From: JAWLCG01 sp041687295
GTDB taxonomy: Bacteria > Planctomycetota > Phycisphaerae > SM23-33 > FEN-1343
DNA: 10,066 nucleotides
Assembly: GCA_041687295.1 (NCBI GenBank)
Contig: JAWLCG010000174.1
Span: forward strand, 1-10,066
Reading direction: 5' to 3'
In this document: positions 1-6,450 of the stretch, piece by piece
How the letters are laid out: each line of letters opens with the position of its first letter
Position numbering within the stretch: the first letter of the stretch is position 1
The notes under the pieces: model-generated
Databases searched by the model: none
Told to the model about the DNA's origin: nothing
What the model saw: the letters and a program-made list of their open reading frames with translations, nothing else
Program-made: the position numbers and the translations under genes

Positions 1-48
1 CCGCCCCCCGCCCCCGCCCCGCCCCCCCCCCCCCCCCCCCCCCCCCCC
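1..48. other. Low-complexity poly-C tract at window edge (likely assembly artefact)
   Basis: The first 48 bases are almost only C, with a few G in the first 21 bases. Read on the minus strand, the direction of the truncated sensor gene, this is a poly-G run entered directly from a normal PAS-domain coding sequence at base 49. In frame it would give a run of glycines with no counterpart in PAS domains. Two-colour sequencing chemistries call dark cycles as G, so a poly-G read tail built into a contig end is the simplest explanation. It should not be treated as genomic sequence. Confidence 0.75.
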
Positions 49-1042
49 ACGCCGAGAGCATCACGTCGAGCACCCGCCCGTCGCGTGCGAGCAGCTGGGC
101 CTCGTACTGGTCAGGCACGTCGGCGCCCTCGAGGCGCTGGCTGTAGCGGGGCAGGACCAAGTCGCGGCCCAGGGGTGTCTGGGGCAGGATCTCCTGCAGG
201 GGCAGGCGCGTCAGCTCGGCCTCGCTGTAGCCGAGCATCTGCTGGATGGCCGGGTTACCGTAGACGACCACGTGGTCGTGGCACAGGGCGATGCCGTCGA
301 TGGCGTGGGTGACCAGGGTGCGGTACTTCTGTTCGGACTCAATGAGGGCGTCCTCGGCCTTGGCCCGCCGCCGCTCGGCGCGGAGGCCCTGGTGGACGAT
401 CGCCGCCGCCAGGGCGCTCATCACCACCAGCATCGCCATCAGCACCCCGCCGAGGCGATGGGCCATCTCGGCGGTCTGGGCCTTGATGTCCCGCATGTAC
501 ACCCCGGTGCCGATGACCCAGCCCCAGGGCCGAAACAGCCGAACGTAGGAGACCTTCTCGGCCATCTCGGTCGGCTCGTCCTGCCACTGCCAGGTGTACT
601 CGATGAACCCGCCGTCGGCGTCCTGGCCGGCCACCTTCGAGATCCGCCCGACCACGGCGGCCCCCTCGGCGTCCATGGCCTCGGCGAGGTTTCGGCCCTC
701 CAGGTAGGGCATGTAGGGGTGCATCACCACGTCGCCATCGAGCTCCTGCACCCAGAAGTAGTTACGCTCCTGGGCCCCGTAGCGCAGCTCCCGCAGCGCG
801 TCCAGGGCCTTCCGCTGGGCGGCGGGGCGGTCCAACTCGCCACTGGCCTCCAGGCGGTGGTAGTAGTCCAGCAAATGCCAGCCCGACTGGGTCAGGTTGC
901 GGACGTGGCCCATCTCGTGATGGAGGATCGTCTGGTGGAAGGCCGGCAGGATCAGCCCGAAGGCCGCCGCCGCAAAAAACAGCACGCTGACCACCGTCGG
1001 CAGGGCCACGCGCAAGGCCGGTTTGTACCACGTTCGCTTCAT
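2..1042 (-). CDS. Membrane sensor with extracytoplasmic single Cache domain and PAS domain (partial, 3' end missing)
   Basis: The ATG is at 1042-1040 and the frame stays open to the window edge; about 332 codons are credible before the poly-G tract. A first membrane helix is at residues 12-33. A periplasmic domain of sCache_2 type follows (about 40-185), with the hallmark segments YFWVQELDGDVVMHPYMP (95-112) and PWGWVIGTGVYMRDI (172-186). A second membrane helix (197-217) and a short charged linker lead into a cytoplasmic PAS domain from about residue 236 (SEQKYRTLVTHAIDGI, then YGNPAIQQMLGYSEAEL). The output domain is lost, so it could be a histidine kinase, a diguanylate cyclase or another signalling enzyme. 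Cache domains of this type usually sense small extracellular molecules; the ligand cannot be read here. The gene is transcribed away from the hydrogenase operon and shares its upstream region, so a regulatory link is possible but unproven. No clear Shine-Dalgarno sequence is seen before this ATG. Confidence 0.9.
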   Translation of the reverse strand, partial: MKRTWYKPALRVALPTVVSVLFFAAAAFGLILPAFHQTILHHEMGHVRNLTQSGWHLLDYYHRLEASGELDRPAAQRKALDALRELRYGAQERNYFWVQELDGDVVMHPYMPYLEGRNLAEAMDAEGAAVVGRISKVAGQDADGGFIEYTWQWQDEPTEMAEKVSYVRLFRPWGWVIGTGVYMRDIKAQTAEMAHRLGGVLMAMLVVMSALAAAIVHQGLRAERRRAKAEDALIESEQKYRTLVTHAIDGIALCHDHVVVYGNPAIQQMLGYSEAELTRLPLQEILPQTPLGRDLVLPRYSQRLEGADVPDQYEAQLLARDGRVLDVMLSAWGGGGGGGGAGRGRGA

Positions 1043-1212
1043 GCAGGGCCCGCAATGCCATTCCGTCGGCCCGCGGACGGCCAAGCCGCCCGAATCGGGC
1101 CGGTACGGTATTCTACGATCCCGCCGGCCTGGGGTTGCTCCGCCGCACCGGCCGACGTCGAAAACAGGGCCACGGCGGGCCCCGGCGATAGACCTTCATT
1201 CGTTCCGACGGT

Positions 1213-1241
1213 AGTAGAGAGGGCCTTGCCCCGCAGGTCAA
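1213..1241 (-). promoter_or_regulatory. Candidate sigma70-type promoter for the Cache-PAS sensor
   Basis: On the minus strand TTGACC (1241-1236, five of six matches to TTGACA) is followed after 17 bases by TCTACT (1218-1213, four of six matches to TATAAT). This would give a leader of roughly 165 bases before the ATG at 1042. The match is modest. A second minus-strand -10-like hexamer, TAGAAT (1115-1110), is closer to the gene but has no good -35. Confidence 0.25.
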
Positions 1242-1264
1242 GCTTGAAAGCGGGCCGGGCAAGG
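1224..1264. repeat. Nested inverted repeats in the divergent promoter region
   Basis: CCTTGCCC (1224-1231) and GGGCAAGG (1257-1264) are exact inverted copies. Between them sits the perfect 10-base palindrome TCAAGCTTGA (1238-1247), and CCCGC (1230-1234) is matched by GCGGG (1250-1254). The structure lies over both candidate -35 hexamers, TTGACC for the minus-strand sensor and TTGAAA for the hydrogenase operon. That position suits an operator or a shared regulator site, but it could also be a simple hairpin. The remainder of the gene-free stretch 1043-1329 shows no other feature I can support. Confidence 0.45.
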
Positions 1265-1273
1265 GCTTACACT
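1244..1273 (+). promoter_or_regulatory. Candidate sigma70-type promoter of the hydrogenase operon
   Basis: TTGAAA (1244-1249) and TACACT (1268-1273) are separated by 18 bases and match the sigma70 consensus at five and four positions of six. Transcription would start near 1280, leaving about 50 bases of leader before the hydB ATG. A perfect TTGACA at 1292-1297 is also present, but a start downstream of it would run into the ribosome binding site and no -10 follows it, so the upstream pair is preferred. Confidence 0.4.
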
Positions 1274-1319
1274 TACCGTTCCCCTCAGTGGTTGACAGGA
1301 CCGGCGAGACGCCCTCAGC

Positions 1320-1324
1320 AGGAG
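1320..1324 (+). promoter_or_regulatory. Ribosome binding site of hydB
   Basis: AGGAG lies five bases before the ATG at 1330. It decides the start over an in-frame GTG at 1288, which has no such site and would add 14 residues unlike the family. Confidence 0.7.
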
Positions 1325-1329
1325 AGACC

Positions 1330-3513
1330 ATGGCCAGCGGCGTAATGGACAACTACCAGACGCTCTTCGACCGCGCCGAGCAGGCGCTGGCCGAGAGGCA
1401 CTACGCAGACAAGATCCGCATCCAGGTCGGCTCGGCGACCTGCGAGGACGCGGCCGGCGCCCGCGACGTCTACGACGAGTTCCGCAAGCACATCGAGGCC
1501 TCGGGCCGAACGGACATCGCCCTGCGCTCGACGGGCTGTACCGGCCGGTGCAGCCGAGAGCCCATCGTCGGCGTCCTGCTGCCGGGTCAGCCGGCGATCA
1601 AGTACGAGCAGGTCGACCGCGACAAGGTCCACCGCATCTTCACCGAGCACGTCCAGGCCGGCACGCCCGTCTACGAGCACATCCTGGACAACAAGGCCGA
1701 GACCCTCCAGCGGCACGACTTCCTGTTCTGCGCGGGCCTGCGCTGCGGGCCCAAGCGCGGGCTGGACTACCGCAAGCTCTTCGAGGACAAGCTCCGCGCC
1801 GCCGGCGTCAGCGAGCGCCACGCCCGGGTCCTGCCGGCGAACTGTTTCGGCCTGTGCGGCCTGGGGGAGGTGGGCAAGGGCGCCCACATCCTCGTCCGCC
1901 CGGGCCGGCTGATCTACCGCGTGCGGACCGAGGACGACCTCGACCGGATCATCGCCGAGCACGTCGAGCAGGGCCGAATCGTCCACGACCTGCTGGTCAC
2001 CGACTCGACCATCAGCCAGCGGTTCTTCGAGATCTACGGCGACATCGGTTTCTTCCACCGCCAGACCCGCATCGCGTTGCGCAACAGCGGCATCATCGAC
2101 CCCGAGAGTCTCGACGAGTATCTGCACTACGAGGGCTTTCGGCCCCTGGCGGAGGTGCTCGACCGCGGCGACGCGCAGTGGATCATCGATCAGGTGACTG
2201 CCAGCAATCTCCGCGGCCGCGGCGGCGGGGGCTACCCCACGGGCCTCAAGTGGGCCAATGCCGCCTCCCAGACCGACCCCGTCAAGTACATCATCTGCAA
2301 CGCCGACGAGGGCGACCCCGGCGCGTTCATGGACCGCAGCATGCTCGAGGGCGACCCCTTCAGCATCCTGGAGGGCATGATCATCGGCGCCTTCGCCATC
2401 GGGGCGACCCAGGGCTTCCTGTACATCCGGGCGGAGTACCCCCTGGCCATCCGCCGCATCGAGCAGGCCATCGAGCAGGCCCGCGCGGCCAATCTTCTGG
2501 GCGAGAGCATCCTGGGCTCGGGCTTCTCGTTCGACCTGGAGGTCCGCCTCGGTGCCGGCGCGTTCGTCTGCGGCGAGGAGACGGCCCTGATCCACTCGAT
2601 CGAGGGCGAGCGGGGCCAGCCCCGCATCCGCCCGCCGTACCCCAGCGTCAGCGGCCTGTGGGGCAAGCCCACCGTCATCAACAACGTCGAGACCTGGGCG
2701 AACATCCCGGTCGTGCTAGGCTACGGCCCCGACTGGTTCCGCCAGATCGGCACAGCCAAGAGCGGCGGCACGAAGGTCTTCGCCCTGGCCGGCAAGGTCG
2801 AGCACACCGGCCTGGTCGAGGTGCCCATGGGCGCGACGCTGCGGGAGGTCGTCTTCGACATCGGCGGCGGCGTGCCGGGGGGCAAGCAGCTCAAGGCCGT
2901 CCAGACCGGCGGCCCGGCCGGCGGGGTCATCCCCGCCGACATGATCGACCTGGAGGTCGACTTCGACACCCTCGCGCAGGTCGGCTCGATCATGGGCTCG
3001 GGCGGCATGATCGTGATGGACGAGGACGACTGCATGGTCGACATCGCCAAGTTCTACCTCACCTTCAGCCAGGACGAGAGCTGCGGCAAGTGCACGCCCT
3101 GCCGCGAGGGCACCACGCGGATGCTCGAGATCTTCGACCGCATCACCACCGGGCGGGGCGTGCCGGCCGACATCGACAAGCTCGAGCGCCTCGCCAGCCT
3201 CATCCGCAAGAGCTCGCTGTGCGGGCTGGGACGCGCCGCCCCCAACCCCATCCTCAGCACCCTGCGCCACTTCCGCCAGGAGTACGAGGCCCACGTCGTC
3301 GACAAGAGCTGCCCCGCCCGCAAGTGCACCGCCCTGATCCGCTACGAGATCAGCCCGGAAAAGTGCGTGGGCTGCTCGGCCTGTGCCCGCAACTGCCCCG
3401 TCACCTGCATCGACGGCAAGCCTCGCCAGACCTACGTCATCGACCAGTCCCGCTGCATCAAGTGTGGCCGGTGCTTCGAGGTCTGCCGCTTCGACGCCGT
3501 CAACCGCCTCTAA
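1330..3513 (+). CDS. hydB: [FeFe]-hydrogenase NuoF-like flavoprotein subunit HydB with two tandem thioredoxin-fold ferredoxin domains
   Basis: This 727-residue cytoplasmic diaphorase subunit should exchange electrons between NAD(P)(H) at FMN and the Fe-S chain leading to HydA and ferredoxin. Domain 1 (about 28-118) has C38, C70 and C74 in an HndB-like pattern (AGARDVY, then STGCTGRCSREP). Domain 2 (about 130-222) has a full [2Fe-2S] set C134, C139, C172, C176 and matches the usual HydB N-terminus. The NuoF core follows, with the FMN loop RGRGGGGYPTG (295-305), NADEGDPGAFMDR (324-336) and GAGAFVCGEETAL (408-420). The [4Fe-4S] ligands are C585, C588, C591 and C631. H655, C661 and C666 sit in a conserved linker that may bind metal. 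A 2[4Fe-4S] ferredoxin tail uses C679, C682, C685, C689 and C709, C712, C715, C719; the last Cys is followed by Arg instead of the usual Pro. Typical HydB proteins are about 100 residues shorter, the extra being domain 1. First gene of the operon; hydA starts 32 bases downstream. Confidence 0.95.
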   Translation: MASGVMDNYQTLFDRAEQALAERHYADKIRIQVGSATCEDAAGARDVYDEFRKHIEASGRTDIALRSTGCTGRCSREPIVGVLLPGQPAIKYEQVDRDKVHRIFTEHVQAGTPVYEHILDNKAETLQRHDFLFCAGLRCGPKRGLDYRKLFEDKLRAAGVSERHARVLPANCFGLCGLGEVGKGAHILVRPGRLIYRVRTEDDLDRIIAEHVEQGRIVHDLLVTDSTISQRFFEIYGDIGFFHRQTRIALRNSGIIDPESLDEYLHYEGFRPLAEVLDRGDAQWIIDQVTASNLRGRGGGGYPTGLKWANAASQTDPVKYIICNADEGDPGAFMDRSMLEGDPFSILEGMIIGAFAIGATQGFLYIRAEYPLAIRRIEQAIEQARAANLLGESILGSGFSFDLEVRLGAGAFVCGEETALIHSIEGERGQPRIRPPYPSVSGLWGKPTVINNVETWANIPVVLGYGPDWFRQIGTAKSGGTKVFALAGKVEHTGLVEVPMGATLREVVFDIGGGVPGGKQLKAVQTGGPAGGVIPADMIDLEVDFDTLAQVGSIMGSGGMIVMDEDDCMVDIAKFYLTFSQDESCGKCTPCREGTTRMLEIFDRITTGRGVPADIDKLERLASLIRKSSLCGLGRAAPNPILSTLRHFRQEYEAHVVDKSCPARKCTALIRYEISPEKCVGCSACARNCPVTCIDGKPRQTYVIDQSRCIKCGRCFEVCRFDAVNRL

Positions 3514-3545
3514 CTCGGCTAACGCCGGCCCCCGGGAACCTACAT

Positions 3546-5315
3546 ATGAGCGACACGAAGACCAAGACCATCACACTGACCATCGACGGCCAGCGCATCA
3601 GCGTGCCTGAGGGCACCACCGTCATGGACGCCGCCGAGCGGATCGGCGTCCAGATCCCCCGGCTGTGCTACCACCCGGACCTGAGCCTCGCCGGCTCCTG
3701 CCGGGTCTGCATCGTCGAGGTCAAGGACATGAACCAGTACATGGCCAGCTGCTCGGTGCCCGTCTGGGAGGACATGGAGGTGCAGACCAACAGCCCGCAG
3801 ATCCGCCAGGCCCGCCGCGACATCGTCGAGCTGCTGCTGGACAACCACCCCATGGACTGCCAGACCTGCGAGCGCGACGGCCATTGCGAGCTGCAGAACC
3901 TCGCCTACTGGATGGGCGTCCGCGAGCGGCTCTTCGAGGGCGAGCGCAAGCAGTTCGAGTTCGAGGCCTCCAGCCGATCGGTCATCCGCGACTCGAACAA
4001 GTGCGTCCTGTGCGGGCGCTGCGTCCGCGTCTGTGCCGAGGTCCAGGGCGTGTTCAACCTCAGCCAGCAGGGCCGGGGGTTCACCACCGTCGTCACGCCC
4101 GCCCATGGCCGGAAGATGGACAACTCCGTCTGCATCCAGTGCGGCCAGTGCATCAACGTCTGCCCGACGGCGGCCTTTCTGGAGCAGGACAGCACCGAGA
4201 AGGTCTGGGCCGCCCTGGCCGACCCCGAGCTGCACGTAGTCGTGCAGACCGCCCCAGCCATTCGCGCGACCATCGGCGAGGGCTTCCTCATGCCCCCCGG
4301 CACGCCCGAGACGGGCAAGCTGGTGACCGCCCTGCGGAGGCTGGGCTTTGACGGCGTGTTCAACACCAACTTCGGCGCCGACCTGACGATCGTCGAGGAG
4401 GCCCACGAGCTGCTCGGGCGCGTCCAGGCCGGCGGGCCGTTGCCGATCCTCACCAGCTGCTCGCCGGGGTGGATCAACTTCATGGAGAAGTTCTACCCCT
4501 CGCTGATCCCCAACGCCTCCAGCTGCCGCAGCCCCATGAGCATGCTCTCGGTGCTGCTGAAGACCTACTATGCCCAGAAGGCGGGCATCGACCCGCGGAA
4601 GATCTTCGTCGTCTCCGTGATGCCCTGCGTGGCCAAGAAGTTCGAGGCCGGCCGGCCCGAGCACGCCTCCGACGACGGCGTGCCCTACACCGACGCCGTG
4701 CTGACCACCCGCGAGCTGATCTGGATGATCAAGGCCTACGGCATCGACTTCGCCAGCCTGCCCGACGACACCTACGACTCGCCGCTGGGCCTCTCGACCG
4801 GCGCCGGCGACATCTTCGGCACCACCGGCGGCGTGATGGAGGCGACCCTCCGTACCGCCACCGAGTGGGTCACCGGCCAGCGGGTCGACCGCATCGAGTT
4901 CACCGAGGTCCGCGCCGTCGAGGGCCTGCGCGAGACGCAGATCAAGCTCGGCGACAAGACCCTCAACATCGCCGTCGCCAATGGCCTGGAGAACGCCAAG
5001 ACCGTCCTGGACCAGATCGTCGCCGGCACCAAGCAGTTCCACGCCGTCGAGATCATGGCCTGCCCCGGAGGGTGCATCGGCGGCGGCGGCCAGCCCTACC
5101 CGCCGCCCAACATGAAGGTGCTCGACCCCGAGCTGCTGGCCCTGCGAGCCAAGGCCCTCTACGCCATCGACCGCGGCAACCAGATCCGCCGCTCGCACGA
5201 GAACCCCTCCGTCCAGGCCCTCTACCGCGACTTTCTGGGCGAGCCGGGCAGTGAGAAGGCCCACGAGCTGCTGCACACGACCTATCGGCCCCGCAAACCC
5301 CGAGGCATCCGATGA
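3546..5315 (+). CDS. hydA: [FeFe]-hydrogenase catalytic subunit HydA (group A, multimeric type)
   Basis: This 589-residue catalytic subunit reversibly reduces protons to H2 at the H-cluster. A plant-type [2Fe-2S] domain comes first (C41, C52, C55, C69). A His-ligated [4Fe-4S] site follows (H101, C105, C108, C114), then a 2[4Fe-4S] domain (C153, C156, C159, C163 and C196, C199, C202, C206). The H-cluster domain has L1 TSCSPGW (C305, S306), L2 MPCVAKKFE (C361, K364, E367) and L3 EIMACPGGCIGGGGQP (C506, C510). The C-terminal RSHENP to LLHTTY segment is the small-subunit-like tail, fused as in HndD. The length is close to HndD (about 585) and shorter than Thermotoga HydA. There is no Tat signal, so it is cytoplasmic. 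L1 has Ser where the consensus TSCCPxW has a second Cys; the proton-relay Cys position is kept. The ATG at 3546 has only a weak site upstream (GGGA, 3534-3537). The stop overlaps the hydC start, so translational coupling is likely. Confidence 0.97.
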   Translation: MSDTKTKTITLTIDGQRISVPEGTTVMDAAERIGVQIPRLCYHPDLSLAGSCRVCIVEVKDMNQYMASCSVPVWEDMEVQTNSPQIRQARRDIVELLLDNHPMDCQTCERDGHCELQNLAYWMGVRERLFEGERKQFEFEASSRSVIRDSNKCVLCGRCVRVCAEVQGVFNLSQQGRGFTTVVTPAHGRKMDNSVCIQCGQCINVCPTAAFLEQDSTEKVWAALADPELHVVVQTAPAIRATIGEGFLMPPGTPETGKLVTALRRLGFDGVFNTNFGADLTIVEEAHELLGRVQAGGPLPILTSCSPGWINFMEKFYPSLIPNASSCRSPMSMLSVLLKTYYAQKAGIDPRKIFVVSVMPCVAKKFEAGRPEHASDDGVPYTDAVLTTRELIWMIKAYGIDFASLPDDTYDSPLGLSTGAGDIFGTTGGVMEATLRTATEWVTGQRVDRIEFTEVRAVEGLRETQIKLGDKTLNIAVANGLENAKTVLDQIVAGTKQFHAVEIMACPGGCIGGGGQPYPPPNMKVLDPELLALRAKALYAIDRGNQIRRSHENPSVQALYRDFLGEPGSEKAHELLHTTYRPRKPRGIR

Positions 5316-5878
5316 TTGAGCACAACCCCGACCGTACGACCGACAACTGGCCCGAGATCCGCGCCGCCAGCGCCGCCGCCCTGCCCGAAGACATCGTCGC
5401 CTTCATCGAGAAGGTCCGCCAGGGCCCGCACCCCGAGAGCCAGCTCATCGGCGTGCTGCACCGCGTGCAGGCGCACTTCGGCTACCTCGCCGAGGAGCAG
5501 CTCGACGCCGTCGCCCAGCTGCTGCAGGTGCCCACAGCCAAGGTCACCGGCGTGGCGACGTTCTACCACTTCTTCCGCCTCGAGGCCCGCGGGCGGTTCG
5601 GGATCAGCGTCTGCATGGGCACCGCCTGCTACGTCAAGGGCGCCGACAGGATCGCCGCCAGGCTCCGCGAGGAGCTCGGCATCGAGTTGGGCCAGACCAC
5701 CACCGACGGGCTGTTCAGCCTCGAGCAGACCCGCTGCCTGGGCACCTGCGGCCTGGCGCCGGTCGTCATGATCAACGACCGCATCCACGGCCAGGTCAAG
5801 CCCGACGACGTGCCCGCACTGCTCCGCCGCTGCCAGGAGCTCGCCGGCAAGGACCGCGCCGACCAGCCCCGCAAGTAG
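5312..5878 (+). CDS. hydC: NuoE-like [2Fe-2S] subunit of the [FeFe]-hydrogenase, HydC
   Basis: This 188-residue protein of the NuoE/HndA/HydC family is the small thioredoxin-fold subunit that pairs with the FMN subunit. An N-terminal helical part (about 20-90, containing VLHRVQAHFGYL and VTGVATFYHFF) precedes the ferredoxin domain (about 95-178). The [2Fe-2S] ligands are C101 and C106 (CMGTAC) and C142 and C146 (CLGTC), followed by GLAPVVMIND as in the family. The ATG overlaps the hydA stop codon as ATGA (5312-5315), a sign of coupled translation and fixed stoichiometry. With hydB and hydA it completes the minimal HydABC set. The order here is B-A-C, whereas hydC comes first in Thermotoga. 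Length and motifs are normal. Confidence 0.96.
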   Translation: MIEHNPDRTTDNWPEIRAASAAALPEDIVAFIEKVRQGPHPESQLIGVLHRVQAHFGYLAEEQLDAVAQLLQVPTAKVTGVATFYHFFRLEARGRFGISVCMGTACYVKGADRIAARLREELGIELGQTTTDGLFSLEQTRCLGTCGLAPVVMINDRIHGQVKPDDVPALLRRCQELAGKDRADQPRK

Positions 5879-5941
5879 GCTTGAGGCGCGAGGGGCACCG
5901 GCGTACCCTGTGGGGCGTACGCTGCGCCGGGGCGCCTTCGG

Positions 5942-5976
5942 CCAAGCCCACGGATGCAATCCGTGGGGGTCTCGGT
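5942..5976 (-). repeat. Palindromic intergenic repeat, compact copy
   Basis: CCCACGGAT (5947-5955) and ATCCGTGGG (5959-5967) form a perfect 9-base-pair stem with a 3-base loop. The whole 35 bases, read on the minus strand, recur at 6451-6509, so this is a dispersed element and not just a local hairpin. It lies 64 bases after hydC and could stop or slow transcription or protect the 3' end of the hydrogenase message, but no T tract follows. The rest of 5879-6024 holds only a short direct repeat GGCGTAC (5900-5906 and 5914-5920). Confidence 0.75.
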
Positions 5977-6012
5977 CGGGCTTTGCCTGAAAGGTCAACG
6001 CACCCATCCCTG

Positions 6013-6018
6013 AGAGGA
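6013..6018 (+). promoter_or_regulatory. Ribosome binding site of the helical zinc-ribbon gene
   Basis: AGAGGA lies six bases before the ATG at 6025 and selects it over an in-frame TTG at 5881, which would carry the coding region through the palindromic repeat. Confidence 0.65.
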
Positions 6019-6024
6019 CCCGCC

Positions 6025-6384
6025 ATGTGGAACAGCTACACTGAAAGCGCCGCCGCCCGTCAGGCCCGCGAGAGCGCCCGGCAGGCGCGGGACGTCTCCC
6101 GCGAGGCCGCCATCGCCTCACGCCTGATCGAGGACCGCATCGACCGGCTGAGCCTGATCTGCCGGGCGATGTGGGAGTTCCTGCAGGAGCGGACCGACCT
6201 GACCGAGGAGCAGCTGATGGCCAAGGTCCAGGAGATCGACCTGCGCGACGGGGCCGCCGACGGCAAGCTCGACGCCAAGCCCACCGCCTGCCCCGCCTGC
6301 GCCCGCCCCCTGAGCCGCCGGCACATCCGCTGCCTCTACTGCGGCGCCGAGGTCCAGGGCAACAGCGCGTTCGATACGCTGTAG
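6025..6384 (+). CDS. Small helical protein with C-terminal zinc ribbon, function unknown
   Basis: This 119-residue soluble protein has no function I recognise. The first half (about 5-75) is rich in Ala, Arg and Glu and looks helical, possibly a coiled coil (ARQARESARQARDVSREAA). The C-terminus holds a four-cysteine zinc knuckle, CPAC (C89, C92) and CLYC (C103, C106), ten residues apart. There is no signal peptide or membrane segment. Proteins with this design often mediate protein or nucleic-acid contacts, but that is only a general inference. The gene follows the hydrogenase operon on the same strand after 146 bases and is framed on both sides by inverted copies of one palindromic repeat, so it need not belong to the operon. 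The start is set by the ribosome binding site at 6013-6018. Confidence 0.75.
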   Translation: MWNSYTESAAARQARESARQARDVSREAAIASRLIEDRIDRLSLICRAMWEFLQERTDLTEEQLMAKVQEIDLRDGAADGKLDAKPTACPACARPLSRRHIRCLYCGAEVQGNSAFDTL

Positions 6385-6391
6385 TCCCCGT

Positions 6392-6439
6392 CGTAGGCCG
6401 GGTCGAGCGCCAGCGAGGCCCGGCGGCGGGGGGGCTACG
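6392..6439. repeat. GC-rich palindromic intergenic element
   Basis: GCCGGGTC (6397-6404) pairs with GGCCCGGC (6417-6424) through eight base pairs including one G-T wobble. The outer arms CGTAG (6392-6396) and CTACG (6435-6439) close the structure around a one-sided G-rich bulge. It begins seven bases after the zinc-ribbon stop codon. It resembles REP-like extragenic palindromes; the missing T tract argues against a classical intrinsic terminator. It is the first of several repeats in the 335-base gene-free stretch 6385-6719. Confidence 0.6.
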
Positions 6440-6450
6440 CCGGGGGCCCC

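Noticed and set aside
1..48. Poly-C tract as a phase-variation switch in the sensor gene
   Set aside because: It lies exactly at the sequence edge, is impure in an irregular way and destroys a conserved domain, which fits a sequencing artefact better.
1292..1297. Perfect TTGACA as the -35 box of the hydrogenase promoter
   Set aside because: No -10-like hexamer lies 16-18 bases downstream, and transcription would start at or past the ribosome binding site.
1288..1329. In-frame GTG at 1288 as the hydB start
   Set aside because: No ribosome binding site precedes it, the extra 14 residues are unlike the family, and AGGAG sits correctly before the ATG at 1330.
272..1345. Long plus-strand open frame opposite the Cache-PAS sensor
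   Set aside because: Its translation is low-complexity, rich in Gly, His and Pro, while the minus strand encodes recognisable Cache and PAS motifs. It is an antisense shadow of a high-GC gene.
1548..3545. Upstream extension of the hydA frame through hydB
   Set aside because: The translation is an Arg/Pro-rich shadow of hydB; the ferredoxin domain of HydA begins cleanly at the ATG at 3546.
3540..5276. Long minus-strand open frame opposite hydA
   Set aside because: The composition is typical of antisense shadows and no domain is recognisable, whereas the plus strand holds all hydrogenase motifs.
5881..6024. TTG start at 5881 for the helical zinc-ribbon protein
   Set aside because: It would translate the palindromic repeat and lacks a ribosome binding site; AGAGGA before 6025 fits better.
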